Assembly: GCA_024635655.1 (NCBI GenBank)
Contig: JAGXIL010000007.1
Location: 1 to 64,000 of the forward strand
Direction: 5' to 3'
Source of the DNA: Gillisia sp.
GTDB lineage: Bacteria; Bacteroidota; Bacteroidia; Flavobacteriales; Flavobacteriaceae
Length of the DNA: 64,000 nucleotides
The number at the start of each line of letters is the position of its first letter. Within the stretch, counting starts at the first letter, position 1. Of the stretch, positions 1 through 9,796 are shown piece by piece. Made by a program: the position numbers and the translations under genes. The notes below the pieces were generated by a model that saw only the letters and a program-made list of their open reading frames with translations, made no database searches and was not told where the DNA came from.

Positions 1-402
1 GCTGGCGCAGAGTATACCACAAATGTTTTAATAACTGGAAATACCGGTAAGGTTCAAGGGAATGAACCTCACTTAATAACAATCAACAGTGCTGATGGTT
101 TGGTTTATACCAAAAATTCATTTTATGCCGATGCACTGCATGTTGGTGATGTAAAAAATTCTTCTTTTACAGAAAATTTTCATTCATCGGATGGAGGTAT
201 AGGTCTCTATGTAGATAACGGAAGCTTAAATAACACCTTCAGTAGTAGCACTTTTATTACTACAGCTGATAATTCTGAAACAGTAACCTTTTTCCCCGGA
301 GCTACAGGCAACACTTTAAAAGACAACACTTTAAGGAATGAAGGAGAAGGGGGATCTATTTTCAATGATACGGACGGGGGGAATACAAATTTAGATTTAT
401 AG
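1..402 (+). CDS. Right-handed beta-helix repeat protein, C-terminal part (5' end outside window)
   Basis: The frame is open from the first base, so at least 133 C-terminal residues are present and the true start lies upstream. The sequence is rich in N, T, S and G with short hydrophobic strands, such as NVLITGNTGKV, SSFTENF and NTLKDNTLRNEG. This is the spacing of parallel beta-helix coils seen in pectate-lyase-like and surface or secreted polysaccharide-acting proteins. It ends in GGNTNLDL with no visible sorting domain. It is convergent with the polysaccharide locus. A role as a polysaccharide lyase or surface adhesin is inference; no catalytic residues can be assigned from this fragment. 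Confidence 0.6.
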   Translation, partial: AGAEYTTNVLITGNTGKVQGNEPHLITINSADGLVYTKNSFYADALHVGDVKNSSFTENFHSSDGGIGLYVDNGSLNNTFSSSTFITTADNSETVTFFPGATGNTLKDNTLRNEGEGGSIFNDTDGGNTNLDL

Positions 403-411
403 TAAATTAAA

Positions 412-1143
412 TTATTTTTCTTTAAAAAGGACGTAGTAAATAAATATTGGTCCATAATATAAATAACGTCTCCACATTCTTTTTGGTTCCCTAATTAATC
501 GACCTAACCATTCAAATCCTAGATTTAGCCATATTTTATTAGGCCGTTTTACTGTTCCAGAATAAAAATCAAATACGGCACCTATGGAACAAATCACCTT
601 TGCATTTAAAACCTCTTTATGTCTATTTGCCCATTTCTCCTGTTTTGGTGCCGTCATTCCGATAAATAAGACATCAGGTTGAAAATTATTAATAGCTGTC
701 AACATTTTATCAATTTCCTCGTCTGAAAAATTTTCAGTAAATGGTGGTGAATATGAATTAATTCTTATGTTAGGATATTCTTCCATGCACCTTTCCTCTA
801 TCTTTAGAAGAGTACTATAAGAGGAACCAAGGTAAAAACACTTACCATTCTTTTCGTTTAATTTTTCTAATAAACACTTGTGCATATCAGCTCCTGTGAT
901 TCTGTTAATTTTTCTTCCATTTAAAATTCTTGAGGCTATAACTATTCCTATACCATCTGGAAGTAAAATATTAGAATTCTGCAGAGATTTTCTAAAACTA
1001 TCATCCTTCTCTGCAAGGCAGTAGGAGTACTGGTTAATGGTATTTATAAGAATTTTTCCTGTATTGATTTCAATTTCGTTAATAGAAGATGAAAAAATAT
1101 TATAACCAAGAATATTGATATAATTATATTTGATGGGCTTCAT
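412..1143 (-). CDS. WecG/TagA/CpsF family glycosyltransferase (GT26)
   Basis: This 243-residue protein matches the usual family length. Visible hallmarks are LPDGIGIV (residues 61-68, with the family's conserved Asp at 63), RITGADM (81-87), GMTAPKQEKW (162-171) and the C-terminal block from GAVFDFYSGTVKRP to EPKRMWRRYL (188-228). Family members such as WecG, TagA and CpsF add a sugar to a lipid-linked acceptor at the membrane using a UDP-sugar. The last C-terminal residues are hydrophobic and basic, fitting membrane association. It is the last gene of the minus-strand polysaccharide locus, 70 bp after a GT4 gene. The sugar specificity cannot be read from the sequence. Confidence 0.9.
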   Translation of the reverse strand: MKPIKYNYINILGYNIFSSSINEIEINTGKILINTINQYSYCLAEKDDSFRKSLQNSNILLPDGIGIVIASRILNGRKINRITGADMHKCLLEKLNEKNGKCFYLGSSYSTLLKIEERCMEEYPNIRINSYSPPFTENFSDEEIDKMLTAINNFQPDVLFIGMTAPKQEKWANRHKEVLNAKVICSIGAVFDFYSGTVKRPNKIWLNLGFEWLGRLIREPKRMWRRYLYYGPIFIYYVLFKEK

Positions 1144-1213
1144 TAAAACTTTCTTTGCATAATCTTACAGATTAAATTAGGGAGAAGTTTGAAGAAAGGG
1201 TTGTATAACAGCT

Positions 1214-2320
1214 TCATTTAACTAATTCTTGTAATATGGATTTAAACCTTTTTTCAAAAACAGCCAATGTAAATTCTGCTTCATATTTGTTTCTTCCCAT
1301 TTCTCCCATTTCCTTGCGCAAACCAGGATCTTTAATTAAAAGTTCTAATTTTTCTGCCAGGGTTATGGCATCGTTTTGTGGTACTAAAAAGCCGGTTTCT
1401 CCCTCTTTTATCACATCGGGTATTCCACCTTCAAAAGTAGAAACTATCGGAAGTGAAAATTGCATTGCCTCAAGAAGAACTAAGGGAAAACACTCATTTG
1501 AATAAAAGGTAGGCAATGCAAAAATGTCTGCTTTTGAAAATACTTCTGTTTTATCGGTTCCGTATTTTTTTCCTGCATATTCCACAACTTCTTCCAAGCC
1601 ATATTTTTCAATATTTTGCTTAAGTTGTGCTGGAGAAATATCACCTCTACCTCCTACGTAGGTACAATGTAAAAGTACTCCCTTTTCCTTTAATATTTTG
1701 CAGGCTTCCAAAAGCACAAAAACACCCTTGGATTCAATTAAATTTGATAAAAAAAGGATTTCAACAGGTTTGTTTGTATCACTTTGGACTTTAAACTTTG
1801 AACTTTGACTTATTTCCGGAATTCCATTTGGGCAAATATGTACTCTATTCTTTGGTACATATGTTTGGATATCCGGATACAAATGCTCGGAAAGCAAAAT
1901 CACATCAACATTATTAAATACGATTTTATTTAAGAAATTATCCAACCATTTATGCTGGCGGGTACTTACCCCTTTATTGTGAAAGTGATATACCATCTTT
2001 GCTCGCAGCACCTTAGCTATAATTATTATCACAGTGTCTTTATAAAATCCTTTCCCTTTTGAAGTAAGGGTGAGATAGACCAAATTTGGGCGATAGTTCA
2101 TTAAGTTAAACCCGGTTTTCCAAATAATAACAAAATATCTCAACAACTTTTTAAGTCCCCCCTTACCAATTTCTTCAAGTGTTCTCGAGGTACCGAGATT
2201 GAGATAACGGCCTTCATAAGAATTACAACTTATTTTAAATTCACGGATATATTTTCCCATCATTGCTGCACCATGAACAGGTGGTGGGAAATGAAGTATA
2301 AAAAGAATTTTCAAATTCAT
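1214..2320 (-). CDS. GT4 family glycosyltransferase
   Basis: This 368-residue GT-B enzyme starts MNLKILFILHFPPPVHGAAM, the nucleotide-free N-terminal Rossmann half. Its C-terminal half has the donor-binding EX7E motif in NECFPLVLLEAM, followed by LPIVSTFEGGIPDVI and GETGFLVP, all typical of GT4 retaining transferases. It should act on the cytoplasmic face of the inner membrane, adding one sugar to the lipid-linked repeat unit. Its ATG overlaps the stop of the upstream GT4 gene by 4 bp (ATGA), so the two are translationally coupled. Donor and acceptor are unknown. Confidence 0.9.
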   Translation of the reverse strand: MNLKILFILHFPPPVHGAAMMGKYIREFKISCNSYEGRYLNLGTSRTLEEIGKGGLKKLLRYFVIIWKTGFNLMNYRPNLVYLTLTSKGKGFYKDTVIIIIAKVLRAKMVYHFHNKGVSTRQHKWLDNFLNKIVFNNVDVILLSEHLYPDIQTYVPKNRVHICPNGIPEISQSSKFKVQSDTNKPVEILFLSNLIESKGVFVLLEACKILKEKGVLLHCTYVGGRGDISPAQLKQNIEKYGLEEVVEYAGKKYGTDKTEVFSKADIFALPTFYSNECFPLVLLEAMQFSLPIVSTFEGGIPDVIKEGETGFLVPQNDAITLAEKLELLIKDPGLRKEMGEMGRNKYEAEFTLAVFEKRFKSILQELVK

Positions 2321-3429
2321 ATGCTTTCTACAAGAGTTTCTACTTTTTCTTTAAAAGAAAAAATCATTTTATTTTTCCTTAATTCAGTTCTATTAAAATC
2401 AATGTTATTTACTTTCTGTAAACTTTGATTTAGTTTTTGAACCAAGTCCTCTAAGTTCCTGGGATTAAATATTTTGCCATTAGTTGAATCTATTAAACTT
2501 GAAGCCCCTGCTAATTCCGAACAGAGAACATCACAACCTGCAAGCAATGCCTCATTTACCACAGCCCCAAATCGTTCGTAAATACTGGGAATTACAAATA
2601 TATCAGCTGTTATATACCAGGAATAAAGTTCTAATCCTTCTTTACGACCAATAAAAACCACTTCTTCTTTAAATTTCAATTCAGAAGATAAAATTTTTAA
2701 TTTTTTTTCTGAATCTCCGCTGCCAACTAATACTAGTTTCCAATCATTTGATTTCAATTGGGAGACAGCTTTGAGTAGAAACTCCAGATTCTTTACCTCT
2801 ACTAATCGTCCTACAAATAAAATAACCTTCTTACCATTTAGACCGTAATTTCTAATATTATCACCTACTAAATCTATGCTTTTACTAAGTTTTTTTCTGA
2901 AAATATCATCATCGTGAATTATAGGAAGTTCTAAAGTTTTTAGAGAATGGGAAATGTATTTTTTATGCCATTCACAAACCTCACTACTGGGAAGAATGAC
3001 ACCATCAATGTTTTTTAGTATTAAATTCCTAAAATAATTTCGTAATCCCCTTCTATTTAGGGCATTATCTATACTATCATCACTAATAGTATAGATTTTA
3101 AAGATTTTCCCATAAAAGATCCTATATAGAAATGTAAACAATGTAGTTTGGCCGTATTCACTACTTAATATTATATCTGGTTGTTCAGATTTTATAGCTT
3201 TGAAAATATCTAAACGAAAAGATCGGGAATTCAAATTTATTCCTCGTAATAAATACTTCGGCTCAAAATTTAATTGTTGCTTTAATGCCCCCTGATCAAA
3301 TTTTTGATCAGGAACGTTTAAATTGGTAAAATAAAATACGGCATTAAATTGATGAAAAAGATAGTTAAAAAAGTCTACGCGGTATGGTGCTAAGGCGGGA
3401 TGAAAAACAAGCAACTTTTTTTTGCTCAT
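2317..3429 (-). CDS. GT4 family glycosyltransferase
   Basis: This 370-residue GT-B protein starts MSKKKLLVFHPALAPYRVDF; the APYR segment near the N-terminus is common in GT4 enzymes acting on cell-surface polysaccharide. The C-terminal half shows KVILFVGRLVEVKN and the EX7E motif in YERFGAVVNEAL. Its 3' end overlaps the next GT4 start by 4 bp. The upstream GT4 gene lies 71 bp away, so one transcript is likely. It is predicted to add one sugar of the repeat unit; specificity is unknown. Confidence 0.88.
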   Translation of the reverse strand: MSKKKLLVFHPALAPYRVDFFNYLFHQFNAVFYFTNLNVPDQKFDQGALKQQLNFEPKYLLRGINLNSRSFRLDIFKAIKSEQPDIILSSEYGQTTLFTFLYRIFYGKIFKIYTISDDSIDNALNRRGLRNYFRNLILKNIDGVILPSSEVCEWHKKYISHSLKTLELPIIHDDDIFRKKLSKSIDLVGDNIRNYGLNGKKVILFVGRLVEVKNLEFLLKAVSQLKSNDWKLVLVGSGDSEKKLKILSSELKFKEEVVFIGRKEGLELYSWYITADIFVIPSIYERFGAVVNEALLAGCDVLCSELAGASSLIDSTNGKIFNPRNLEDLVQKLNQSLQKVNNIDFNRTELRKNKMIFSFKEKVETLVESI

Positions 3430-3500
3430 ATCTAATTTACTAATAGTAATTTATAATTATAATTTAAGAACCTGTGAAGTTTCCAGGATGGATAAACTAT

Positions 3501-4709
3501 TTAAACATAACTATGGTTTACAACTGTTTCAATTTTTTTATCCCAGGTTTGTTGGAGAGCATATTTGTGAGCGGCTGAACTCATTCTACGAAGTAAATCA
3601 GGATTATAATAAAGTTTCAAAATTGATTTAGCCAGGGCGTCAATTGTTTCAGCAGGATCCTTACAAGGACACCTAAAGCCAGTTTCATCATTAATTATAA
3701 CCGACTGCCCGTGCAGATTAATGGTTACTACAGGCATTCCAAAAGCCATTGCTTCCACAAGTTGCACGCCACCTGAATCTCTTAAGGAAGTAAAGAAAAA
3801 TACATCATTACTAGCATAAAAATTTCTCACTTCTTCATAAGGAACTTTTCCTATTAATGTTACGGTAGAAGTTAATTCTTTAATTTTTACCGTTTCTGAA
3901 ATCTTTTCTCTTTGTTCTCCGTCCCCGACCATAGTAAGGACAATTCCAGGGTGTTTTTTCAATTTCTCCATTACGTCCAATAATAGTAAGATACCTTTCC
4001 GGGGCATAAATCTTCCTACCCATAATAGTTTTAACGATCCTTTCTTTGAATTTTTTGGTTGAAAATTTATCGGATAAAAATCGGTTGGAAGTGCTGTATC
4101 GAGAGTTTGGTTTACCTCCGAAAATCGAATTTTTTTCACCAAATCAGCAGTATCCTGATTAGATACCCATACTGCTGATGCAGTTTTTAACATACTTCTA
4201 CAGGCCGGGTTATGTTTTATTAAAAAGGAGGAAACCTTGTTTCTCTTTTCTTCTACACTCCAGCTTTTTCCAAAATAATTTTTAAAGGCTGACGGAGAAA
4301 TTTGCCCACCCCCAGCCGGTCCAAATACAAATGGAATATCCAGTTTATAAAGAAATGAACCTAACTGCACACTTCCCCAGGTTATATGATGAGCAATATT
4401 AAAATTAAGTTTTTTATTTAAGGATCGTGCTTTATTATAGGCTAGTAATTGCCAAAGTAAATAATACAGATACATACCAAACCTTGAACTAGAATATAAT
4501 TTCTCTAATCCCCAAGGCAAAACTATATAATGAAAGTATAAATTAGCAGGTTTAGATCCATTCTCAATATTTGCCTTACCAACTTCTCTGGTAAGGCAGT
4601 GAATTTCAAAACCTCTATTAGCTAGACCCAAAGACCAGTTCCACCCATATCCTGGTTCTGAACCTAATTGTGGATCACACGCAAAAGCGGAGAGCAATAC
4701 TTTTTTCAT
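3501..4709 (-). CDS. GT4 family glycosyltransferase
   Basis: This 402-residue protein starts with the recognisable signature MKKVLLSAFACDPQLGSEPG followed by YGWNW, a variant N-terminus found in a subgroup of GT4 enzymes. The C-terminal half carries LLWVGRFMPRKG and RDSGGVQLVEAMAFGMPVV, in which Asp replaces the first Glu of EX7E; this is tolerated in the subgroup. It lies 45 bp downstream of the GT61 gene in the same direction. It is probably one of the sequential transferases building the repeat unit. Confidence 0.88.
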   Translation of the reverse strand: MKKVLLSAFACDPQLGSEPGYGWNWSLGLANRGFEIHCLTREVGKANIENGSKPANLYFHYIVLPWGLEKLYSSSRFGMYLYYLLWQLLAYNKARSLNKKLNFNIAHHITWGSVQLGSFLYKLDIPFVFGPAGGGQISPSAFKNYFGKSWSVEEKRNKVSSFLIKHNPACRSMLKTASAVWVSNQDTADLVKKIRFSEVNQTLDTALPTDFYPINFQPKNSKKGSLKLLWVGRFMPRKGILLLLDVMEKLKKHPGIVLTMVGDGEQREKISETVKIKELTSTVTLIGKVPYEEVRNFYASNDVFFFTSLRDSGGVQLVEAMAFGMPVVTINLHGQSVIINDETGFRCPCKDPAETIDALAKSILKLYYNPDLLRRMSSAAHKYALQQTWDKKIETVVNHSYV

Positions 4710-4754
4710 TATTTAAAATTTTTAAATACAACAGAGTTGTATTATCTTATCTCT

Positions 4755-5900
4755 TTAAGAAGCTGATATGGATAAGCCACCTTGATTAGAAAATATTCGT
4801 TGGAGAGAATGGCGAATAACTTCAGGGGAAATCATAATATTTTTGGAGGAATAAGCATAGTCACTAACGCGCACGTTATTTTCAATTATAGCATAGTATT
4901 TTAATCCTAACATACTGGCTAAATATTTGAAATAAGGCGGGTAATATTGATTTGAAAACAGTTCAATTAAAACTGTGTTAGGCCTACACCATAAAATGTT
5001 GGAAAAAGAAGCTCCGTGGGGACCCAAAATAAAATCCGCACTACTATATATTTCCATTTGTTCTTTAACCGTTCTTACTTTATCTTCTATAATTTTAAAT
5101 CCAAATTCCTGTAAAACTTCAATTATCTCGTCTTCTTCAATTAATTTCCTTTTATGCTTCCGGGAAATATAAATACATTTAAATTCAGAAGATTTATTTA
5201 TAGAATGAGATAAAAATAACCTCCGCAAATTTTCAATATCCCTCATATTTGGATATAACCATTTTTCATTATTAGCAAAATAATGGTTCTCTGCTTCTAC
5301 CCTATTACTCCTAACATCAAGTACCTGATTTTCCTTTAACCCGGCAATTTCCCAAAATTCCTTTTCAAAAGGTTTTCCAAATATAGGGTATAATACAACT
5401 GATCGTTGATATTCCTTCTCCCCTATAACCTCCCTGATTCTCAATAGTTTAGCATAAATGTAAAAAAGGTAATCGTAATAACCTCCACCCCAATTGTGGG
5501 ACCATAAAACAATACAATTTTTACTTGAAATTTTTCTTCTTTTATTAAATTTAAACCAGCTACGTATAAATTCTGATGATCCAAAATCCAAGTCCAGTAC
5601 CTTTGATCCTACCTGAATACCACCGTGGGGTAGAATTTTCAACCCAACACCGGTTAGGCAATATACAGCACTGTAAGATGTCTTTACTATTTCTCTTTTT
5701 TCAAAGCAGTCAATCGTACCCCCAAATGTTTTAACAGGTGCTAGTTGTACCGAATCCCCAAGATTAAAATTTATTTCCGCATTTTTTAAAAATAAAAGTG
5801 ATTCGTCTTTATTTAAAAGTTTTACACCTAAAACTCTTGTAGCTAGCGGAATTATTTTTTTTCCCGTTGACACTACCCATTTTTTTAGCAAAAAAAACAT
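4755..5900 (-). CDS. GT61 family (DUF563) glycosyltransferase
   Basis: This 381-residue protein carries the GT61/DUF563 core: CIYISRKHKRKL, then SSADFILGPHGASFSNILWC and TVLIELFSNQYYPPYF near the C-terminus. GPHGA..SN followed by a hydrophobic strand ending in IEL is the family fingerprint. GT61 enzymes in bacteria occur in capsule and lipopolysaccharide loci; the donor is not predictable here. No signal peptide is evident and the N-terminus is basic and hydrophobic. A 325-bp gap separates it from the upstream GT2 gene, the largest break inside the locus, so an internal promoter is possible. Confidence 0.85.
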   Translation of the reverse strand: MFFLLKKWVVSTGKKIIPLATRVLGVKLLNKDESLLFLKNAEINFNLGDSVQLAPVKTFGGTIDCFEKREIVKTSYSAVYCLTGVGLKILPHGGIQVGSKVLDLDFGSSEFIRSWFKFNKRRKISSKNCIVLWSHNWGGGYYDYLFYIYAKLLRIREVIGEKEYQRSVVLYPIFGKPFEKEFWEIAGLKENQVLDVRSNRVEAENHYFANNEKWLYPNMRDIENLRRLFLSHSINKSSEFKCIYISRKHKRKLIEEDEIIEVLQEFGFKIIEDKVRTVKEQMEIYSSADFILGPHGASFSNILWCRPNTVLIELFSNQYYPPYFKYLASMLGLKYYAIIENNVRVSDYAYSSKNIMISPEVIRHSLQRIFSNQGGLSISAS

Positions 5901-6225
5901 TATATAATCTATTAATGAATACTTTTAAAAAATTTCACGAGTAGAGAATTATCAAGGGCCAATTTAGATTAAAATCTTTATTTAAATTTGATAAAGGAGC
6001 AATACCAGATTGGTGAATTTTTCTTTTTTAATTGAGTGATATTTCAATAAAAAACATAGCACTCTTTTATATTGAATTAAAAAAATGGGCAAACTTACTT
6101 TGCACTTAATCTTGCTTCTTTTAATACAAGGTGAATTTTTATGATAATCAAGATATCCATCAGAGGAAGACCAGAATTAAATTATATTGATAGGTATTGC
6201 TGAAATATTAAAAGTTCCTCTACTC
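5901..6225. other. Intergenic gap inside the polysaccharide locus, with a possible short remnant
   Basis: No complete gene is visible in this AT-rich gap. On the minus strand positions 6181-6095 form 28 open codons ending in a stop, encoding NSGLPLMDILIIIKIHLVL and then a short basic end. The hydrophobic pattern loosely recalls the C-terminal end of bacterial sugar transferases, but it is far too short to assign. It may be a decayed gene end or chance. Confidence 0.3.
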
Positions 6226-7149
6226 TTATCTGTTATCTTTGGAATATTCGTTATATTTTATATTTAAGAGCCCTGCAAATCCTCCCAGACTTTCTGCAAT
6301 TTTCATAATTCCAAAATACTTATATTTAAATTTAAAAGGAAGTAGAAGTAAACCAACAACTCCTAAAACAAAATAGATAATGCTTGTAATTATTTTTCTT
6401 ACCACACCAATAAAATCCTTCTCCAAAATCATTATAAACATATAAGAGTTTGCACCCCTATACTTTCGTTGTAATAGCCATTTAAGAGTTGCCCTCTTTT
6501 TAGAAATATACTCATAGGCTATTGCTTCTGACGCATAATAAATAGTTCCCTTTTCTTTTAAAACGCAAATCCCAAAATAAAAATCTTCAGAACCAGTGGT
6601 GTTGAACCTTGTATCAAATTGCATTTGATGGTCTTTTAAAAATTTTGCACGCATTATGAGATTGCCGGTCGTAATAAAATCCAATTTCTCATGATTTCTA
6701 AATTGAGGTGGAAGGAACCATGTTGATATGGCTTCTGACGCCATTAATTCAAATTCCGGAATTACTGGACCTATTACCATATCCCCATTATTTTTTACAG
6801 CGGCATAAATCAGTTCATTTAGCCAATGGTCTGTGACATATTCGTCATCATCAATAAAGACAACAAAATCTGGTTCAAATAAAAGTGCCTTAGCCATAAT
6901 TTCATTTATAACATTGGAAAGACCTTTTATAGGGTAATTATGATAATGAAGATTGAAATTGAAAGTGGAATTAGTTTTAAGTTTTGAGCTAATAGTTTCT
7001 GCAGTTTGGTCTATATCATTATCTACAATCAAAATATCTATAGTCGAAATAAATTTTTTATCAATGTTGCAAGTATAAATACTATGGACCAATTTCTCCA
7101 ACCATAGCGGTCTTTTATATGTTGGAATACCTATAACCAAGCGGTTCAT
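6226..7149 (-). CDS. GT2 family glycosyltransferase
   Basis: This 307-residue protein opens MNRLVIGIPTYKRPLWLEKL, the GT-A nucleotide-binding strand. DILIVDNDID follows at about residue 38, and the metal-binding acidic motif is FIDDDEYV (Asp100-102). TTGNLIMRAKFL and TGSEDFYFG match the acceptor-side motifs of GT2 enzymes. The C-terminal 70 residues contain a hydrophobic hairpin (IITSIIYFVLGVVGLLLLPF), probably two membrane segments. It is an inverting transferase predicted to act at the inner membrane. It starts 12 bp after the upstream GT4 gene ends, so the two are probably co-transcribed. Confidence 0.88.
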   Translation of the reverse strand: MNRLVIGIPTYKRPLWLEKLVHSIYTCNIDKKFISTIDILIVDNDIDQTAETISSKLKTNSTFNFNLHYHNYPIKGLSNVINEIMAKALLFEPDFVVFIDDDEYVTDHWLNELIYAAVKNNGDMVIGPVIPEFELMASEAISTWFLPPQFRNHEKLDFITTGNLIMRAKFLKDHQMQFDTRFNTTGSEDFYFGICVLKEKGTIYYASEAIAYEYISKKRATLKWLLQRKYRGANSYMFIMILEKDFIGVVRKIITSIIYFVLGVVGLLLLPFKFKYKYFGIMKIAESLGGFAGLLNIKYNEYSKDNR

Positions 7150-7161
7150 GAAAATATAATT

Positions 7162-8490
7162 TTATACAATTACTTTTTTTCCTACCGTCGTAAAAATCAA
7201 TTGTTCAAATTCCCTCGCGACCTGAACTGAATCATGTCGCGTTTCAGCAATATTTTTAGCTGTTGTGGCTATTTGTTCTCGCAGAGACCTGTCAAAAAAC
7301 AATTTCTTTAAATTCTCTATTAAAACAGGTACACTGTTTTCTGTCACTACTGCCGCCCAATGATATTTTTCAGCATATTGAACCAGGGCGGTGTCCTCCG
7401 GAGCAAAAATGATTATTGGGGTACCACTAGCCATATATTCCGGAGCTTTTGTGGGCATGGAATATTTAATATAACTTTGAGATTCAGGACTAAAATCATA
7501 CGGGAGAACCAATATATCAGCCTGAGAAAATACTCGGGGAAGATCTTCATAGGCTACAAATTTCTGATGGTGAACATTATTAAAATTTTTGATCCAATTG
7601 GGGGCAATTTCGGTTTGGATTATAAATTTTATATTGGATTGTAGTATTTTATTCACGCTTTCTATAGCTTCAGCTATGTTCTCTAAAGATTTATCAATAC
7701 CAAGACCTATCCTTCCGGCATATAATATTGTGGGAGTATTGGCAAGTTGATAATTGTTCCTTTGGGCCTTTTTCCAAAAGTTTAAGTTTATAGGGTTATG
7801 GAAAGTGACAAATTTTTTTCCATATCGGTTTTTATATTCTTCGCACATATAATCACTAATTCCCATCAGCAAGTCTGCCTCATTCAACAATTGTCTGAAT
7901 TCATTGTCAATTTTTCTTTCCCAAAAGTTTTTCATAGGTCCTTTTATACCAACTAAAGATGGCCAATCATCCATCATATGAAAAATAACGGGTCGTTTTT
8001 TATATTTTATTAACTCATTACAAAATAAAATACCTTCTCTTGAGGCGGCCTGCATGTAATATACATCAGGGTCGATAGCATCTAACCACTTACAAAAACT
8101 TGAAGACAACTTTGTTTTGGCTTGAAAATGGGATACACCTATATAATCAAAAATTGGAACTATATAATCAAGAATCAGTTTTACCCGAAATTTTGATCTT
8201 TCAACAACCACTTTTTGTTTAGTATTTGCTCTGTCATCAATATTTACAGGACCGGAATAATATTTACGGCGGAAAAGATTTAACGGGAAAATCCATTTGC
8301 GTTCTTTAGAACCCAATTGATAATAATTGTTGCATATCGTGGGATCCATCTTATCAGTTAGCAGATATCCGGAACAGGCTACAGCCAAATTCTTTCTTCC
8401 CCAATTGCAAAAAAGATTTGAGAGGGTAATTCCTCCTCCTGTATTTTTATTAAAAGGCTGATTGATTATTAATATTTTAGGTAAGGACAT
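7162..8490 (-). CDS. GT4-like family glycosyltransferase
   Basis: This 442-residue GT-B protein begins MSLPKILIINQPFNKNTGGG, where the Gly-rich loop starts the N-terminal Rossmann domain. The C-terminal domain shows PTILYAGRIGLGIDKS, FSQADILVLPYDF and PTKAPEYMASGTPII, equivalent to the donor site of GT4 enzymes. It is longer than its GT4 neighbours through a mid-protein insertion. It lies 10 bp downstream of the polymerase gene and 12 bp upstream of the GT2 gene, so it belongs to the same transcript. Confidence 0.83.
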   Translation of the reverse strand: MSLPKILIINQPFNKNTGGGITLSNLFCNWGRKNLAVACSGYLLTDKMDPTICNNYYQLGSKERKWIFPLNLFRRKYYSGPVNIDDRANTKQKVVVERSKFRVKLILDYIVPIFDYIGVSHFQAKTKLSSSFCKWLDAIDPDVYYMQAASREGILFCNELIKYKKRPVIFHMMDDWPSLVGIKGPMKNFWERKIDNEFRQLLNEADLLMGISDYMCEEYKNRYGKKFVTFHNPINLNFWKKAQRNNYQLANTPTILYAGRIGLGIDKSLENIAEAIESVNKILQSNIKFIIQTEIAPNWIKNFNNVHHQKFVAYEDLPRVFSQADILVLPYDFSPESQSYIKYSMPTKAPEYMASGTPIIIFAPEDTALVQYAEKYHWAAVVTENSVPVLIENLKKLFFDRSLREQIATTAKNIAETRHDSVQVAREFEQLIFTTVGKKVIV

Positions 8491-8500
8491 CGCTAAAATT

Positions 8501-9790
8501 TTAACTGTTGGAATTTTGATAATTTAAGATAGGATTTATTTCTTCTCTAAAATAACTGACAAGAATTTGTTCTGGGATATATCTTATTGATTTTGAATAG
8601 CAAATCCCCACTGCTATCCACAATAAGATATATTGCATAGTAAAAGTATGGATTGTTGAAGGGTACATATTTAATAATATCCATACGATCCAAATAGCGG
8701 CAGCTTTGCTAAGCAAATTATCTGAATAAAAAAGTCCCTTTAAAATGGCCGGTATTGTGATCAACAAAAAAAGAATTAGAGATATTAGCCCTCCTTTCAA
8801 GATTATTTGAAGATAATCAGTTTCCATGGTATACCGATAACCAGTTACATTATCAGGATCTATACCTGGACAAAAATATTCTCCCATCATTCCTTTACCT
8901 ATGATCCATTCTTTGGAACTTAAATCCTGATAAAAGCATAATTCTACTGTAGAACGAGTGTCTTCCATTCCCCGATCTGTAATATTTTTGAAGACATCAA
9001 TTTCTTGAGAGGTCAAAAATTCCAATCCAAAAATTAAAAATATCCCTCCACCTAAAATTGTGAGCACCACTAAAAAAAACTTATCCCTGGTTTGAAACAG
9101 GTAAAGTAAGTACGAAAAGACAGCAGTGAGGCCGCACATAAAAAGTAATCCTCGGCGAGCCCTCACAAGAGCGAATAAAATTGTCACAAAAAGTATTATT
9201 ACCAGGAAAAGTTTCTTTCGATTGGAATGATAACTGTAGGCCATCAAAAGAAAGAAAGCCGGCACCGCTAGTGTTTTGGAGAAGTATTCTATAATGTTCA
9301 GACTGGTGAGGTTATCTCCTCGGCTTAAAAGATCTTTTAAGAAAAAAACATCATAAAATAAAAAGGCAATTGCGAGAATGAATATAGCCCAAAAAAGTTT
9401 TTTTATATAGAAGAGTTTAAGTGGCAATAACAAAAATAACGGACTCAAATATAGAATTCCCCCAAACCAGGCATCAAATATCATGAATTTAATCAGATCA
9501 TAATTGCCCGGAAAATCCCTTATAACTATGAATGATACCCAAAAAATATATATCGTGAATATTACCTGCAAATAGGGATTTCTCAATCTAAATTTTAAAA
9601 GCATGAAAAACGAGGGGATAAACAATAGAAGTCCTACAATCTGCACTACCTGACAAATGATATAATTCATATAAGCTGTGGTTGATAACGTATAACTCAA
9701 TGTATATAGCAAAAAACCAATCCACATGAGGTTCACTAGTTCACGTTCCCGATAGGTGGTATGCAGAAATGTAGTCAAGCTTTTCTCCAT
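8501..9790 (-). CDS. O-antigen/exopolysaccharide polymerase (Wzy-like membrane protein)
   Basis: This 429-residue protein consists largely of hydrophobic segments (about 10-12 predicted membrane spans), with a larger periplasmic loop around residues 260-325 containing KNITDRGMEDTRSTVELCFYQ. Wzy polymerases are recognised mainly by this topology and their context, not by sequence. It sits between two GT4 genes in a locus that has Wzx, Wza and Wzc but no other polymerase candidate. The predicted role is to join lipid-linked repeat units on the periplasmic face of the inner membrane. An O-antigen ligase is the alternative, since the two families share topology. Confidence 0.75.
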   Translation of the reverse strand: MEKSLTTFLHTTYRERELVNLMWIGFLLYTLSYTLSTTAYMNYIICQVVQIVGLLLFIPSFFMLLKFRLRNPYLQVIFTIYIFWVSFIVIRDFPGNYDLIKFMIFDAWFGGILYLSPLFLLLPLKLFYIKKLFWAIFILAIAFLFYDVFFLKDLLSRGDNLTSLNIIEYFSKTLAVPAFFLLMAYSYHSNRKKLFLVIILFVTILFALVRARRGLLFMCGLTAVFSYLLYLFQTRDKFFLVVLTILGGGIFLIFGLEFLTSQEIDVFKNITDRGMEDTRSTVELCFYQDLSSKEWIIGKGMMGEYFCPGIDPDNVTGYRYTMETDYLQIILKGGLISLILFLLITIPAILKGLFYSDNLLSKAAAIWIVWILLNMYPSTIHTFTMQYILLWIAVGICYSKSIRYIPEQILVSYFREEINPILNYQNSNS

Positions 9791-9796
9791 AAAGTA